DNA from: Pseudomonas viridiflava
Lineage (GTDB): Bacteria > Pseudomonadota > Gammaproteobacteria > Pseudomonadales > Pseudomonadaceae
Reading direction: 5' to 3'
DNA length: 64,000 nucleotides
Assembly (NCBI RefSeq): GCF_900602065.1
Contig: NZ_UWFN01000116.1
Span: 124,001-188,000, forward strand
Part shown: piece by piece, positions 8,962 through 17,856 of the stretch
Layout: each line of letters starts with the position of its first letter
Position numbering within the stretch: position 1 is the stretch's first letter
The notes under the pieces: generated by a model
Database searches by the model: none
What the model saw: the letters and a program-made list of their open reading frames with translations, nothing else
Told to the model about the DNA's origin: nothing
Made by a program: the position numbers and the translations under genes

Positions 8962-11900
8962 ATGAACTTCTCTCAATTCTTTATCTCGCGTCCGATCTTC
9001 GCGGCAGTGCTGTCGCTGTTGATCCTGATCGCCGGGTCGATTTCACTCTTCCAGTTACCGATCAGTGAATACCCTGAAGTCGTACCGCCAACCGTCGTCG
9101 TTCGTGCCAACTTCCCCGGCGCCAACCCCAAGGTCATCGGCGAAACCGTAGCCGCCCCACTGGAACAAGCCATCACCGGCGTCGAGAATATGCTGTACAT
9201 GTCCTCGCAATCCACCGCCGACGGCAAGATTACGCTGACGATCACCTTCGCACTGGGCACCGACCTGGATAACGCGCAGGTGCAGGTTCAGAACCGGGTC
9301 ACCCGAACCGAGCCGAAGCTTCCCGAAGAAGTGACGCGCATCGGCATTACCGTGGACAAAGCGTCGCCCGATCTGACGATGGTGGTCCACCTGACCTCGC
9401 CGGATAAACGCTACGACATGCTTTACCTGTCCAACTACGCCATCCTCAACATCAAGGACGAGCTGGCTCGCCTTGACGGTATCGGTGACGTGCAGTTGTT
9501 TGGTATGGGCGATTACTCGTTGCGCGTCTGGCTGGATCCAAACAAGACTGCTTCGCGCAATCTGACCGCGACCGATGTTGTAAACGCTATTCGCGAACAG
9601 AACCGTCAGGTCGCTGCGGGTCAGTTGGGCGCACCGCCCTCGCCTAGCGCTACCAGCTTCCAGATGTCAGTGAACACTCAAGGCCGTCTGGTCAGCGAAG
9701 AAGAGTTCGAAAACATCGTGATTCGCTCCGGCGCCGATGGCGAAATCACTCGTCTGCGTGATGTGGCGCGTATCGAGTTGGGTTCCAACCAATACGCCTT
9801 GCGCTCACTGCTGGATAACCAACCCGCTGTGGCGATCCCAATCTTCCAGCGCCCTGGCTCCAACGCCATTGACATCTCTAACGACGTTCGGGCGAAGATG
9901 ACCGAGCTGAAACAAAACTTCCCTGAAGGCATGGATTTCAGCATCGTTTACGACCCGACAGTCTTTGTTCGCGGCTCGATTGAAGCGGTTATCCATACCC
10001 TGTTCGAAGCATTGATTCTGGTTGTGCTGGTTGTAATCCTGTTCCTGCAGACCTGGCGCGCTTCGATCATCCCGCTGGCTGCGGTGCCGGTATCGCTGAT
10101 CGGTACGTTCGCCGTCATGCACATGTTCGGCTTTTCACTCAACGCGCTATCGCTGTTCGGACTGGTGCTGGCCATCGGTATCGTGGTGGACGACGCCATC
10201 GTGGTAGTGGAAAACGTCGAACGAAACATCGGACTTGGGCTGACCCCGGTCGAAGCCACCAAACGGGCCATGAAAGAAGTGACCGGGCCGATTATCGCCA
10301 CGGCACTGGTGCTGTGTGCGGTGTTCATCCCGGCTGCGTTCATCTCCGGATTGACGGGGCAGTTCTATAAGCAGTTTGCCCTGACCATTGCGATTTCCAC
10401 GGTGATTTCCGCCTTCAACTCCCTGACGCTTTCGCCGGCGCTTTCAGCCGTGCTGCTCAAGGCTCACGACGCGCCAAAGGATCGTTTCTCGCGCGGCCTC
10501 GACAAAATATTCGGTGGTTGGCTGTTCCGGCCGTTCAACCGCGTGTTCGAACGCGCCAGTAACAGCTATGTGGGAATCGTCGGTCGCGTAATCCGCAGCA
10601 GCGGCATTGCCCTGGTGCTTTACGGCGGCCTGATGGTGCTGACCTACTTCGGTTTTGCCACCACACCGACTGGTTTCGTGCCGCCTCAGGATAAACAGTA
10701 CCTGGTGGCTTTCGCCCAGTTGCCGGACGCCGCCAGCCTGGACCGTACCGAAGACGTCATCAAACGCATGTCCGACATTGCCTTGAAACAGGAAGGTGTT
10801 GAAAGTGCGGTGGCGTTCCCTGGCCTGTCCATCAACGGTTTCACGAATAGCCCGAACGCTGGCATCGTGTTCGTGACCCTCAAGCCTTTTGAAGACCGTA
10901 AAGACGCCAGCCTCTCGGCAGGTGCCATCGCGGGTGCATTGAACGGCAAGTTCGGCGACATTCAGGACGCCTACATGGCGATCTTCCCGCCACCACCGGT
11001 ACAAGGTCTGGGCACCATCGGCGGTTTCCGCCTGCAGATCGAGGACCGCGGCAACCTCGGCTACGACGAGCTGTACAAAGAGACGATGAACATCATCGCC
11101 AAGAGCCACAGCGTGCCGGAGCTGGCCGGGCTGTTCACCAGCTACACCGTGAACGTGCCGCAAGTCGATGCTGCCATTGACCGTGAAAAAGCCAAGACCC
11201 ACGGCGTGGCCATCAGCGACATTTTCGACACTCTTCAGGTGTATCTGGGCTCGCTGTATGCAAACGACTTCAACCGTTTCGGTCGTACTTATCAGGTCAA
11301 CGTTCAGGCTGAACAACAGTTCCGTCAGGATGCCGACCAGATTGGGCAACTCAAGGTACGCAACAATCTGGGCGAAATGATTCCGCTGGCGACCTTCATT
11401 AAGGTCAGCGACACCGCAGGTCCGGATCGGGTCATGCACTACAACGGCTTCATTACCGCAGAGATCAACGGCGCTGCGGCTCCGGGCTACAGCTCGGGAC
11501 AGGCTCAGGCCGCCGTGGAAAAACTGCTCAAGGACGAACTGCCTAACGGCATGACCTACGAGTGGACAGAGATCACGTATCAGCAAATTCTGTCTGGTAA
11601 TACCGCGCTGCTGGTCTTCCCGTTGTGCGTACTGTTGGCCTTCCTGGTACTGGCAGCCCAGTACGAAAGCTGGAGCCTGCCATTGGCGGTGATCCTGATC
11701 GTACCGATGACACTGCTGTCGGCCATCACCGGTGTAATCCTGTCGGGTAGCGACAACAACATCTTTACCCAGATCGGATTGATCGTACTGGTCGGACTGG
11801 CCTGTAAGAACGCGATCCTTATCGTCGAGTTCGCCAAGGACAAGCAAACCGAAGGCATGTCGCCGCTGGAAGCCGTACTGGAAGCGTGCCGCCTGCGTCT

Positions 11901-12153
11901 GCGTCCGATTCTGATGACCTCCTTCGCGTTCATCATGGGGGTTGTGCCTCTGGTGTTCTCCAGCGGTGCCGGTGCAGAAATGCGTCATGCCATGGGTGTA
12001 GCGGTGTTCTCGGGCATGCTCGGGGTGACGTTCTTCGGTTTGCTGCTGACACCGGTGTTCTACGTGCTGATTCGTAACTTCGTTGAGCGCAAAGAGGCCC
12101 GCAAGGCGGCCAAGGCACAGAGCCTGCAAAACCTGAACCCGGAGGCGCATTGA
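8962..12153 (+). CDS. mexF: RND efflux inner-membrane transporter, MexF type
   Basis: This 1063-residue HAE1-family proton-driven pump has full length for the family. It begins MNFSQFFISRPIFAAVLSLL, the typical first helix. It contains the TM4 proton-relay segment AIGIVVDDAIVVVENVER, large periplasmic loops after TM1 and TM7, and the TM10 region GLACKNAILIVEFAKD. It forms the trimeric substrate-binding pump of a tripartite drug/metabolite exporter. The gene starts 12 bases after mexE and its stop overlaps the next start by one base (TGATG), so the three genes are an operon. The MexF assignment rests on overall resemblance and on the order adaptor-pump-OprN; no mexT or mexS gene is adjacent. 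Confidence 0.92.
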   Translation: MNFSQFFISRPIFAAVLSLLILIAGSISLFQLPISEYPEVVPPTVVVRANFPGANPKVIGETVAAPLEQAITGVENMLYMSSQSTADGKITLTITFALGTDLDNAQVQVQNRVTRTEPKLPEEVTRIGITVDKASPDLTMVVHLTSPDKRYDMLYLSNYAILNIKDELARLDGIGDVQLFGMGDYSLRVWLDPNKTASRNLTATDVVNAIREQNRQVAAGQLGAPPSPSATSFQMSVNTQGRLVSEEEFENIVIRSGADGEITRLRDVARIELGSNQYALRSLLDNQPAVAIPIFQRPGSNAIDISNDVRAKMTELKQNFPEGMDFSIVYDPTVFVRGSIEAVIHTLFEALILVVLVVILFLQTWRASIIPLAAVPVSLIGTFAVMHMFGFSLNALSLFGLVLAIGIVVDDAIVVVENVERNIGLGLTPVEATKRAMKEVTGPIIATALVLCAVFIPAAFISGLTGQFYKQFALTIAISTVISAFNSLTLSPALSAVLLKAHDAPKDRFSRGLDKIFGGWLFRPFNRVFERASNSYVGIVGRVIRSSGIALVLYGGLMVLTYFGFATTPTGFVPPQDKQYLVAFAQLPDAASLDRTEDVIKRMSDIALKQEGVESAVAFPGLSINGFTNSPNAGIVFVTLKPFEDRKDASLSAGAIAGALNGKFGDIQDAYMAIFPPPPVQGLGTIGGFRLQIEDRGNLGYDELYKETMNIIAKSHSVPELAGLFTSYTVNVPQVDAAIDREKAKTHGVAISDIFDTLQVYLGSLYANDFNRFGRTYQVNVQAEQQFRQDADQIGQLKVRNNLGEMIPLATFIKVSDTAGPDRVMHYNGFITAEINGAAAPGYSSGQAQAAVEKLLKDELPNGMTYEWTEITYQQILSGNTALLVFPLCVLLAFLVLAAQYESWSLPLAVILIVPMTLLSAITGVILSGSDNNIFTQIGLIVLVGLACKNAILIVEFAKDKQTEGMSPLEAVLEACRLRLRPILMTSFAFIMGVVPLVFSSGAGAEMRHAMGVAVFSGMLGVTFFGLLLTPVFYVLIRNFVERKEARKAAKAQSLQNLNPEAH

Positions 12154-13550
12154 TGAATTCGTTAAAGCTGTTCATGCCGAGCCTGCTGGTTCTCGCGCTG
12201 GCGGCCTGTGCTGTCGGCCCTGATTACAAGGCACCTGATACCGCAGCAGCCAAGGTCGCTTCGGCGGAGAAAGGTAATTATGACCGCAGCCATCAGCAAA
12301 CCGTGTGGTGGCAGCAATTCGACGACCCGACGCTGAATAAGCTGGTGGCAAAGTCGCTCAACGACAACCGCGAACTGCGCGTTGCCTTCGCCCGCCTCAA
12401 AGCGGCCCGGGCGATCCGCGATGATGTCAGCAACGACGCCATGCCCGTGGTGACCAGCCGGGTCAGCAGTGATCTCGGTAAAGGTCAGCAACCGGGTATC
12501 ACAGAGCGTCGGGTCAGCAGCGAACGTTACGATCTGGGCCTGGACATGGCATGGGAACTGGATCTGTTCGGGCGGATCCAGCGTGAACTGGAAGCCAGCG
12601 AAGCCGATCAGGACGTTGCCGAGGCCAATCTGTATCAGCTTCAGGTCACCTTGATCGCAGAAGTGGTCGATGCCTATGGCCAGTTACGCGGTGCGCAACT
12701 GCGTGAAGGCATTGCCCGGGAAAACCTGAAAAACCAGCAGGAATCCCGTGGCGTTACCGAACAACTGCGCGATGCCGGTGTGGGCAACGAGCTTGATGTC
12801 GTGAGAGCGGACGCCCGCCTCGCCGCCGTCGAAGCTTCGGTTCCACAACTACAGGCTGAACAGGTTCGTCAGCGCAACCGCATTGCAACTCTGCTCGGTG
12901 AGCGTCCGGAAAGCCTGAGTGTTGATCTCAGCCCGGCGAAACTGCCAGCCATTGCCAAAGCACTGCCGATTGGTGATCCGACTCAACTGCTGCGTCAGCG
13001 TCCGGACATTCGCTCAGCCGAACGTCAACTGGCCTCCTCCACTGCGCGTATTGGGGTGGCAACAGCTGATTTGTTCCCTCGCGTCAGCCTGAGTGGCTTT
13101 CTGGGCTTCACGGCGGGACGTGGATCACAGATCGGCTCTTCCGCCGCCCGCGCCTGGTCCTTGGGGCCGAGCATTTCCTGGGCAGCGTTTGATCTGGGCA
13201 GCGTGCGAGCGCGAATCCGGGGCGCCGATGCCGATGCTGAAGGCGCACTGGCCAACTATGAGCAGCAAGTATTGTTGGCGCTGGAAGAGTCGGAAAATGC
13301 GTTCAGCGACTACGACAAACGTCAGCAGCGTCTGGTCTCTCTGATTCGCCAGAGTGAAGCCAGCCGTGCGGCGGCGAATCTGGCGTCGATCCAGTACCGC
13401 GAAGGCACAGCGGACTTCCTGGTCTTGCTGGATGCGGAGCGCGAGCGCCTGGCAGCAGAGGACTCGCAGGCTCAGGCAGAAATCGAGCTGTATCACGGCA
13501 TCGTTTCTATCTACAAGGCATTGGGCGGAGGCTGGCAGCCACAGGCTTGA
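12153..13550 (+). CDS. oprN: Outer-membrane efflux channel lipoprotein, OprN type
   Basis: This is a 465-residue TolC/OprM-family outer-membrane factor. The ATG at 12153 shares one base with the mexF stop; an in-frame TTG three bases earlier is unlikely to be used. The lipobox LALAACAVGPDYKAP places the lipidated cysteine at about residue 19, and GPDYK is the typical start of mature OprM-like proteins. Two tandem OEP repeats follow (about 60-250 and 270-455) with long helices such as YDLGLDMAWELDLFGR in the first and SLGPSISWAAFDLGS in the second. It completes the tripartite pump by providing the outer-membrane exit duct. A terminator lies 16 bases after the stop. Confidence 0.9.
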   Translation: MNSLKLFMPSLLVLALAACAVGPDYKAPDTAAAKVASAEKGNYDRSHQQTVWWQQFDDPTLNKLVAKSLNDNRELRVAFARLKAARAIRDDVSNDAMPVVTSRVSSDLGKGQQPGITERRVSSERYDLGLDMAWELDLFGRIQRELEASEADQDVAEANLYQLQVTLIAEVVDAYGQLRGAQLREGIARENLKNQQESRGVTEQLRDAGVGNELDVVRADARLAAVEASVPQLQAEQVRQRNRIATLLGERPESLSVDLSPAKLPAIAKALPIGDPTQLLRQRPDIRSAERQLASSTARIGVATADLFPRVSLSGFLGFTAGRGSQIGSSAARAWSLGPSISWAAFDLGSVRARIRGADADAEGALANYEQQVLLALEESENAFSDYDKRQQRLVSLIRQSEASRAAANLASIQYREGTADFLVLLDAERERLAAEDSQAQAEIELYHGIVSIYKALGGGWQPQA

Positions 13551-13565
13551 TGGACTGAGCGTTGG

Positions 13566-13595
13566 CCAAAAAGCCCCGTTACCGGGGCTTTTTGG
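13566..13595 (+). terminator. Rho-independent terminator of the mexEF-oprN operon
   Basis: AAAAAGCCCCG pairs with CGGGGCTTTTT around a TTAC loop (AAAAAGCCCCGTTACCGGGG then CTTTTT), 16 bases downstream of the oprN stop. A stem this strong with A and T flanks could terminate in both directions. Confidence 0.85.
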
Positions 13596-13604
13596 TGTCC
13601 ATGG

Positions 13605-14160
13605 CACCGCGCGGTCTTGTAGCAAACACTGGACCTGTGGGACCGGATTCATCCGGGAAGAGGCCAGCACCATCCGCTACATCATCGTCGCCTGAAATGC
13701 AGCCTCCCCGGATGAATCCGGTCCCGCGGGCTCTGCGTAGATTCAGAGAATGCAGTGCTGTTTGATAAGCGTTGTCGGAGATTGCGCCGTGCTGTCCATG
13801 GTCCCTCACGGTTTCGCGGCAAACACTGGACCTGTGGGACCGGATTCATCCGGGAAGAAGCCAGCACCATCCGCTACATCATCGTCGTCTGGAATGCAGC
13901 CTCCCGGATGAATCCGGTCCCACGGGCTATGCGTAGATTCAGAGAATGAAGCGCTGTTTGATAAGCGTTGTCGGAGATTGCGCCGTGCTGTCCATGGCCC
14001 CTCACGGTTTCGCGGCAGACACTGGACCTGTGGGACCGGATTCATCCGGGAAGAGGCCAGCACCATCCGCTGTATCATCGTCGCCTGGAATGCAGCCTTC
14101 CCGGATAAATCCGGTCCCACAGGCTATGCGTAGATTCAGAGAATGAAGCGCTGTTTGATA
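13605..14160. repeat. Three tandem copies of a 196-bp unit built on REP palindromes
   Basis: The motif CACTGGACCTGTGGGACCGG recurs at about 13627, 13824 and 14020, giving periods of 197 and 196 bases, and the copies agree along almost their whole length. Each unit contains GGGACCGGATTCATCCGGG and, about 50 bases later, its inverted partner CCCGGATGAATCCGGTCCC, followed by a common tail with GCGTAGATTCAGAGAATG and GATAAGCGTTGTCGGA. The third copy carries a G-to-A change in the right palindrome. Short reading frames cross the units on both strands but only mirror the repeat. It fills most of the gap between oprN and the next gene. Confidence 0.9.
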
Positions 14161-14282
14161 AGAGTTGTCGGAAGTTACGAGCGCGCAGATCGACTTTACG
14201 GAACATCTGCCGATACCCACCCACTCAACATCCACTGTTTGACAGCAAGCCATCGGTCCACGAAGCTGCAAGCCGTAAAGAA

Positions 14283-15386
14283 ATGGATATCGGTGTGCTC
14301 ATGCCTGTTCGAGGCTACTTCTCTAAAACCACTGCCCGTCGCCGTATCGGACTGGTAGCCGCTTTAATTCTGATCGTGCTGGCAGGCGCCGTTTACCTGA
14401 CACGACAATGGTCAACCCCGCCTGCTCCACCGGTGCTTAGCCAGACCTACGGCGAAGCCCTGGAACTGGCACACAACGGCAAACCTGGCGCTGCGAGGGT
14501 TCTCTACCAACACCTGGCCCGCACCGACCTTTCCGATATTCGTCGCGCCAGCCTGTTGGCCGAACTCGCAAACTACCCAAGCCCTCAAGCATTGAAATTG
14601 CTGGATGCGGCACTGCAGAATGATTCGGTGCTGGTTCGCGAGGCAGCGATTGGCGTCACGCAAAAAATGCTGCCTGACGGCAAGCGCAGTATTCTGCTGG
14701 GGCCTCTGCTTGAGGATCCGGAACCGTCGGTTCGCTTCGACGCCACGCTGGCGCTGCTCGACCTCTCGCCGGACGAGCTGGGCCTGTATTACGCAGCCTT
14801 GCAACACAGTGTCGAGCTGTGCGTGACAACCCTGCAAGCACAACCCCCTACGGGCACCAGCCAGGTACAGCTGGCGCGGCTGCTTGCGCATGGCGGCGAC
14901 AAATCTGCTGCGCTGGCCGCCTTGCAGATTGCGATAGACCTGGAGCCCAAAAATCTCGAAGCGTCCATCGCCTATCTGGAGCTACTCGACCAACAAGGTC
15001 AAACCGAACGGGCACGCCAGTTGCTGGCTCGCCTGCTGGCCCAAAATCCTCAGTCTTCCAGGCTACAACATGCCTTGGGCATGTGGCTCCTTGATCACGA
15101 ACAGAGCGAATATGCTCTGCTTGCACTGGCCAAGGCCGTTGAGCTGGAACCAGACAACACGGGTTATCGCTATGATCTGGCGGTAGCGCTGCACGACCTT
15201 GAGCAACTTGAAGCAGCGCAGAAACAACTGGCTGAAATCCTCCAGCGCCAGCCCGCCAATCGCCAGGCCCGAATAATGTTGATTCGATACTGGAAGGAAA
15301 CCGGGCAACTGCAAAACGTGCAGATACTGCAAGCCGAGCTTGAGCAGCAAAACCCGGATGACCCTGCGCTGCAACAGGGGCTCTAG
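14283..15386 (+). CDS. Membrane-anchored tetratricopeptide/HEAT-like repeat protein
   Basis: This 367-residue protein has a short basic N-terminus and one membrane helix at about 23-41 (LVAALILIVLAGAVYL), followed by a proline-rich linker and a soluble, presumably periplasmic, helical repeat region. Residues about 60-170 look HEAT-like (ALKLLDAALQNDSVLVREAAIG, then DPEPSVRFDATLALLDLS). Residues about 200-365 contain at least four TPR units (ALAALQIAIDLEPKNLEASI, LALAKAVELEPDNTGYRYDL, LAEILQRQPANRQARIMLIR). The pattern suggests a scaffold for protein interaction at the envelope; no enzymatic motif is visible. An alternative start at ATG 14301 would remove six residues. It is monocistronic, isolated between the repeat array and mvaT. 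Confidence 0.8.
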   Translation: MDIGVLMPVRGYFSKTTARRRIGLVAALILIVLAGAVYLTRQWSTPPAPPVLSQTYGEALELAHNGKPGAARVLYQHLARTDLSDIRRASLLAELANYPSPQALKLLDAALQNDSVLVREAAIGVTQKMLPDGKRSILLGPLLEDPEPSVRFDATLALLDLSPDELGLYYAALQHSVELCVTTLQAQPPTGTSQVQLARLLAHGGDKSAALAALQIAIDLEPKNLEASIAYLELLDQQGQTERARQLLARLLAQNPQSSRLQHALGMWLLDHEQSEYALLALAKAVELEPDNTGYRYDLAVALHDLEQLEAAQKQLAEILQRQPANRQARIMLIRYWKETGQLQNVQILQAELEQQNPDDPALQQGL

Positions 15387-15754
15387 CCTGAAAAACACTA
15401 CCGCGTGAACAAAACAGACTGTTTGCGTGAGCCGCTAATATCAGAAATAACTTACAGCCGAGTTCATGTGTTAAGACAAGCCGAGTCGCGCGATCGCCGA
15501 CTCTAATCATCCTCGCCGCTAGTTAATTGCATCAAAACTATTTTCTAACACAAGAAAAACGTGCATGATTTACACGCTACTGATTAAAACTACCTTTTTT
15601 CATCAAAGCGAAGCGACAGGAAAGCGTTAATTCCTCAGGAGAAAACGCGACCTTGGGTTCGGTTACGGCGCCTTCAATACACGCACTCTTCCCAAGCGCT
15701 TGTCTTATCGTTTTGTGACGCTGGTAACAGCCAATCACCGTCGGAGTATGTTAT
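15387..15754. other. AT-rich leader region of mvaT
   Basis: A hairpin with GAGTCG and CGACTC arms at about 15483-15504 may end the upstream TPR transcript. From about 15530 to 15620 the sequence is markedly AT-rich (runs such as AACTATTTTCTAACACAAGA and TACCTTTTTTC). This is the kind of DNA that MvaT binds, so autoregulation is plausible but inferred. No protein-coding gene is supported here. Confidence 0.4.
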
Positions 15755-16117
15755 TTGTCCAGACTTGCCGAGTTTCGCGCAGCAGAAAAAGCCCTTCAGG
15801 AACAGCTGGCTCAGCTGGAGTCCTTGAAGAATGATGCGGGCCTGAAAAAGGAGATCGAGTTCGAACAGAAGCTTCAGGCTTTGATGAGCAGCTATGACAA
15901 AGGTCTGCGCGACATCATTACGATCCTTGATCCAAAAGGCTCGTCTTCCCTGCCTGTAGCAGGCGGGCCAAAGCGCCGTCGCGCACGCGTCGTCAAGGTC
16001 TATCAAAATCCACACACCGGTGAACTGATCGAGACCAAAGGTGGTAACCACCGCGGCCTGAAGTCCTGGAAAGAGCAATACGGTGTTGAAACCGTGGATT
16101 CATGGCTTCGCGCCTGA
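15755..16117 (+). CDS. mvaT: H-NS-family xenogeneic silencer MvaT
   Basis: This 120-residue nucleoid protein begins MSRLAEFRAAEKALQEQLAQ, the well-known MvaT/MvaU N-terminal coiled coil for dimerisation and oligomerisation (about 1-60). A flexible, basic linker with KRRRARVVK follows. The C-terminal DNA-binding domain (about 80-120) carries the motif IETKGGNHRGLKSWK that inserts into the AT-rich minor groove. It silences AT-rich foreign DNA and shapes the nucleoid. The start codon is TTG at 15755, chosen because the protein then matches the family exactly and a GGAG lies eight bases upstream; an ATG at 15748 is out of frame. It is monocistronic with its own terminator. Confidence 0.93.
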   Translation: MSRLAEFRAAEKALQEQLAQLESLKNDAGLKKEIEFEQKLQALMSSYDKGLRDIITILDPKGSSSLPVAGGPKRRRARVVKVYQNPHTGELIETKGGNHRGLKSWKEQYGVETVDSWLRA

Positions 16118-16138
16118 TCAAACTCTGCTTGTTAAAAA

Positions 16139-16163
16139 GCCCTGCACCTGCAGGGTTTTTTTA
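16139..16163 (+). terminator. Terminator after mvaT
   Basis: The CCCTG/CAGGG hairpin with a CACCTG loop is followed by seven T. It starts about 20 bases after the mvaT stop and is preceded by an A run. Confidence 0.8.
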
Positions 16164-16566
16164 TAAACGACAACTCTCTGACGCCAGATATAACTCTTTA
16201 CCAGCAAGCGCTTTTTACGCGTAGCTTCCCCTACCTTCAATATAGTTTCGAAAGAGTTACGACGACCCACGGTGTACTACTGTTCCCTGCTGTCTACCCT
16301 ACGCATGTATATGCCCGGCGCATAACCCGGACCGACAGGCATATGCCATAAAGGGCATCAGCAATCGCTGCTAATAACAACCAGCATTATCGTTGATACT
16401 TGTCAGAATATTCCGATATTTATAAGTACGGACGTTCCAGATTTTTCTCATGAGCTTCACGTTTTTTTCACAGACCCTATTCCACTATAGAGGCTGCTAA
16501 AGGATTAGCGCCCCATGCCCGCTTCGGCGGGCCTCTTTTTGCCTGAAATTCGTGCTCGCCGCAGGT
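16164..16566. ncRNA. Gap ending in a strong terminator, possible small RNA
   Basis: No open frame of note lies in these 400 bases. A second terminator, GCCCGCTTCGGCGGGC at 16517-16532 followed by a CTC and five T, sits about 400 bases beyond the mvaT terminator with no gene in between. Upstream, about 16440-16500 is AT-rich and contains TATAGAGG-like promoter text, so a short RNA ending at about 16540 could be made from the plus strand. Alternatively the hairpin blocks read-through toward the convergent gene at 16567. I do not recognise a known RNA family. Confidence 0.3.
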
Positions 16567-17118
16567 TCACTGCGCCCCGCCCAACCGTAACGTATTGCGA
16601 ATCTGCAGGGCCTCATCTCGGGTAGCCGCGTAACCGGCAGCAGAACCTGCGTATGACAGTGACCATGCAGTATCAGCAGTCGCCGCAGCCACCAGCGTCT
16701 GAGTCATGACGTGAACCCCGTTCTGAGTGATCGTACAACTGGTCTCCATTGCTGGAAGCTTGCTGAGCTCTGTTGCATGTATGCGAGTACACACACTCTG
16801 GAAGCCGCTTCGCGCAAAATTCATCTGCACAGCCTTGCGCATCTCCAGCAGCACGCCCTCGACGTTCACCTGATGGCCTGACTGCAGGCGCGATTCAGTC
16901 AACTCCATGACCATCACCGGGTTACCAGCCTCGTCATTTTTGGCAGCCCGCTGCCGGGACTGTGGCGAAGGCTGCCCGGCAGCGGGCTGAGTAGTGTTCA
17001 GTTCCTCAACCTGCCAGCCGCTGGGCCAGATGATGACCGCGTCAGCAGCGTGAGCCGCTCCGACGACCAGCGCCAGACAAAAGCCAATGAATGAATATCT
17101 GTATCGCGGGTCAATCAT
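16567..17118 (-). CDS. Secreted DUF4946-like protein
   Basis: This is a 183-residue protein using ATG 17118, which places a signal peptide at the N-terminus (basic start, hydrophobic FIGFCLALVVGAAHAADA with a predicted cut after AHA). The mature part has WPSGWQVEELN, a conserved Glu/Gln-rich middle and two cysteines near residues 120 and 137 that could form a disulfide. It resembles Pseudomonas proteins annotated as DUF4946, whose function is unknown. The location is probably periplasm. It is alone, divergent from gloA with about 150 bases between the starts. An upstream start at 17187 would add 23 residues before the signal and is less likely. Confidence 0.65.
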   Translation of the reverse strand: MIDPRYRYSFIGFCLALVVGAAHAADAVIIWPSGWQVEELNTTQPAAGQPSPQSRQRAAKNDEAGNPVMVMELTESRLQSGHQVNVEGVLLEMRKAVQMNFARSGFQSVCTRIHATELSKLPAMETSCTITQNGVHVMTQTLVAAATADTAWSLSYAGSAAGYAATRDEALQIRNTLRLGGAQ

Positions 17119-17270
17119 GAAGGCACCACCCAAACACTTAAGCAGCAAAGTCTGAACGCCCGCCGCCTCGCGAACAAGGGTTGTCACGCATCAATTGCGT
17201 CGCAGGTTTGGCTTCGACGCGGACGGCCCGTATCATTTGCCCATACCGAAGACCTCAACCGGAGATATCC

Positions 17271-17792
17271 ATGAGTTTGCAAGACCTTAATACCTTCCCT
17301 GGCGTAACTGCAGAGCCTGAGGTTGCGACCCGGCAATTCGTGTTCAACCACACCATGCTGAGGGTCAAGGACATTACCGCGTCACTGGACTTCTACACCC
17401 GGGTATTGGGTTTCAGCCTGGTTGAAAAGCGTGACTTCCCTGAGGCCGAATTCAGCCTGTACTTCCTGGCACTGGTCGACAAAAGTCAGATCCCTGCAGA
17501 TGATGCCGCGCGTACAGTGTGGATGAAGTCGATCCCCGGGATTCTGGAGCTGACTCATAACCACGGCACCGAAAAAGATCCGGCCTTCACCTATCACAAC
17601 GGCAACACTGACCCTCGCGGCTTTGGCCACATCTGCATTTCCGTGCCTGACGTGCATGTTGCTTGCGAACGCTTTGAAACACTGGGCGTGGACTTCCAGA
17701 AGCGTCTCGCTGACGGGCGTATGAACAGCCTGGCATTCATCAAGGATCCGGACGGTTACTGGGTAGAGATCATCCAGCCAACGCCACTATAA
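17271..17792 (+). CDS. gloA: Lactoylglutathione lyase (glyoxalase I)
   Basis: This is a 173-residue single-domain glyoxalase I of the VOC superfamily; it isomerises the methylglyoxal-glutathione hemithioacetal to S-lactoylglutathione in the cytoplasm. Two beta-alpha-beta-beta-beta modules are visible: FNHTMLRVKDITASLDFYTRVLGF at the start of the first and GFGHICISVPDVHVACERFE of the second. The metal ligands His (FNHTML), Glu (GILELTHNHGTE), His (GFGHIC) and Glu (YWVEIIQP) are all present. The length and the extra loop fit the longer, zinc-type GloA3-like class of pseudomonads. ATG 17271 is preceded by CCGGAGA. It is monocistronic, with a shared terminator against ahpF. Confidence 0.93.
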   Translation: MSLQDLNTFPGVTAEPEVATRQFVFNHTMLRVKDITASLDFYTRVLGFSLVEKRDFPEAEFSLYFLALVDKSQIPADDAARTVWMKSIPGILELTHNHGTEKDPAFTYHNGNTDPRGFGHICISVPDVHVACERFETLGVDFQKRLADGRMNSLAFIKDPDGYWVEIIQPTPL

Positions 17793-17800
17793 GCACAAAC

Positions 17801-17836
17801 AAAAAAGGCCTCATGAATAATCATGAGGCCTTTTTT
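17801..17836. terminator. Bidirectional terminator between gloA and ahpF
   Basis: AAAAAAGGCCTCATGA at 17801 is mirrored exactly by TCATGAGGCCTTTTTT at 17821-17836 around a 4-base loop. It lies between convergent gloA and ahpF and has A and T runs on both sides, so it should stop both transcripts. Confidence 0.92.
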
Positions 17837-17856
17837 ATTGCCTGAACATTATGTGC

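Noticed and set aside
10444..12150. A 568-codon open frame antisense to mexF
   Set aside because: It mirrors the mexF codons, has a composition typical of GC-rich antisense frames, and no family or ribosome site; mexF is certain.
4785..13550. TonB receptor as part of the efflux operon or a siderophore locus
   Set aside because: Nearly 500 bases with two REP doublets separate it from mexE, and no siderophore or FecIR-type genes are adjacent.
13605..14160. CRISPR-like direct repeats
   Set aside because: The unit is 196 bp with internal palindromes and no unique spacers of uniform size, and no cas gene is present; it is a REP-based tandem array.
15674..16078. Open frame antisense to mvaT
   Set aside because: MvaT is unmistakable on the plus strand and has a terminator in the right place.
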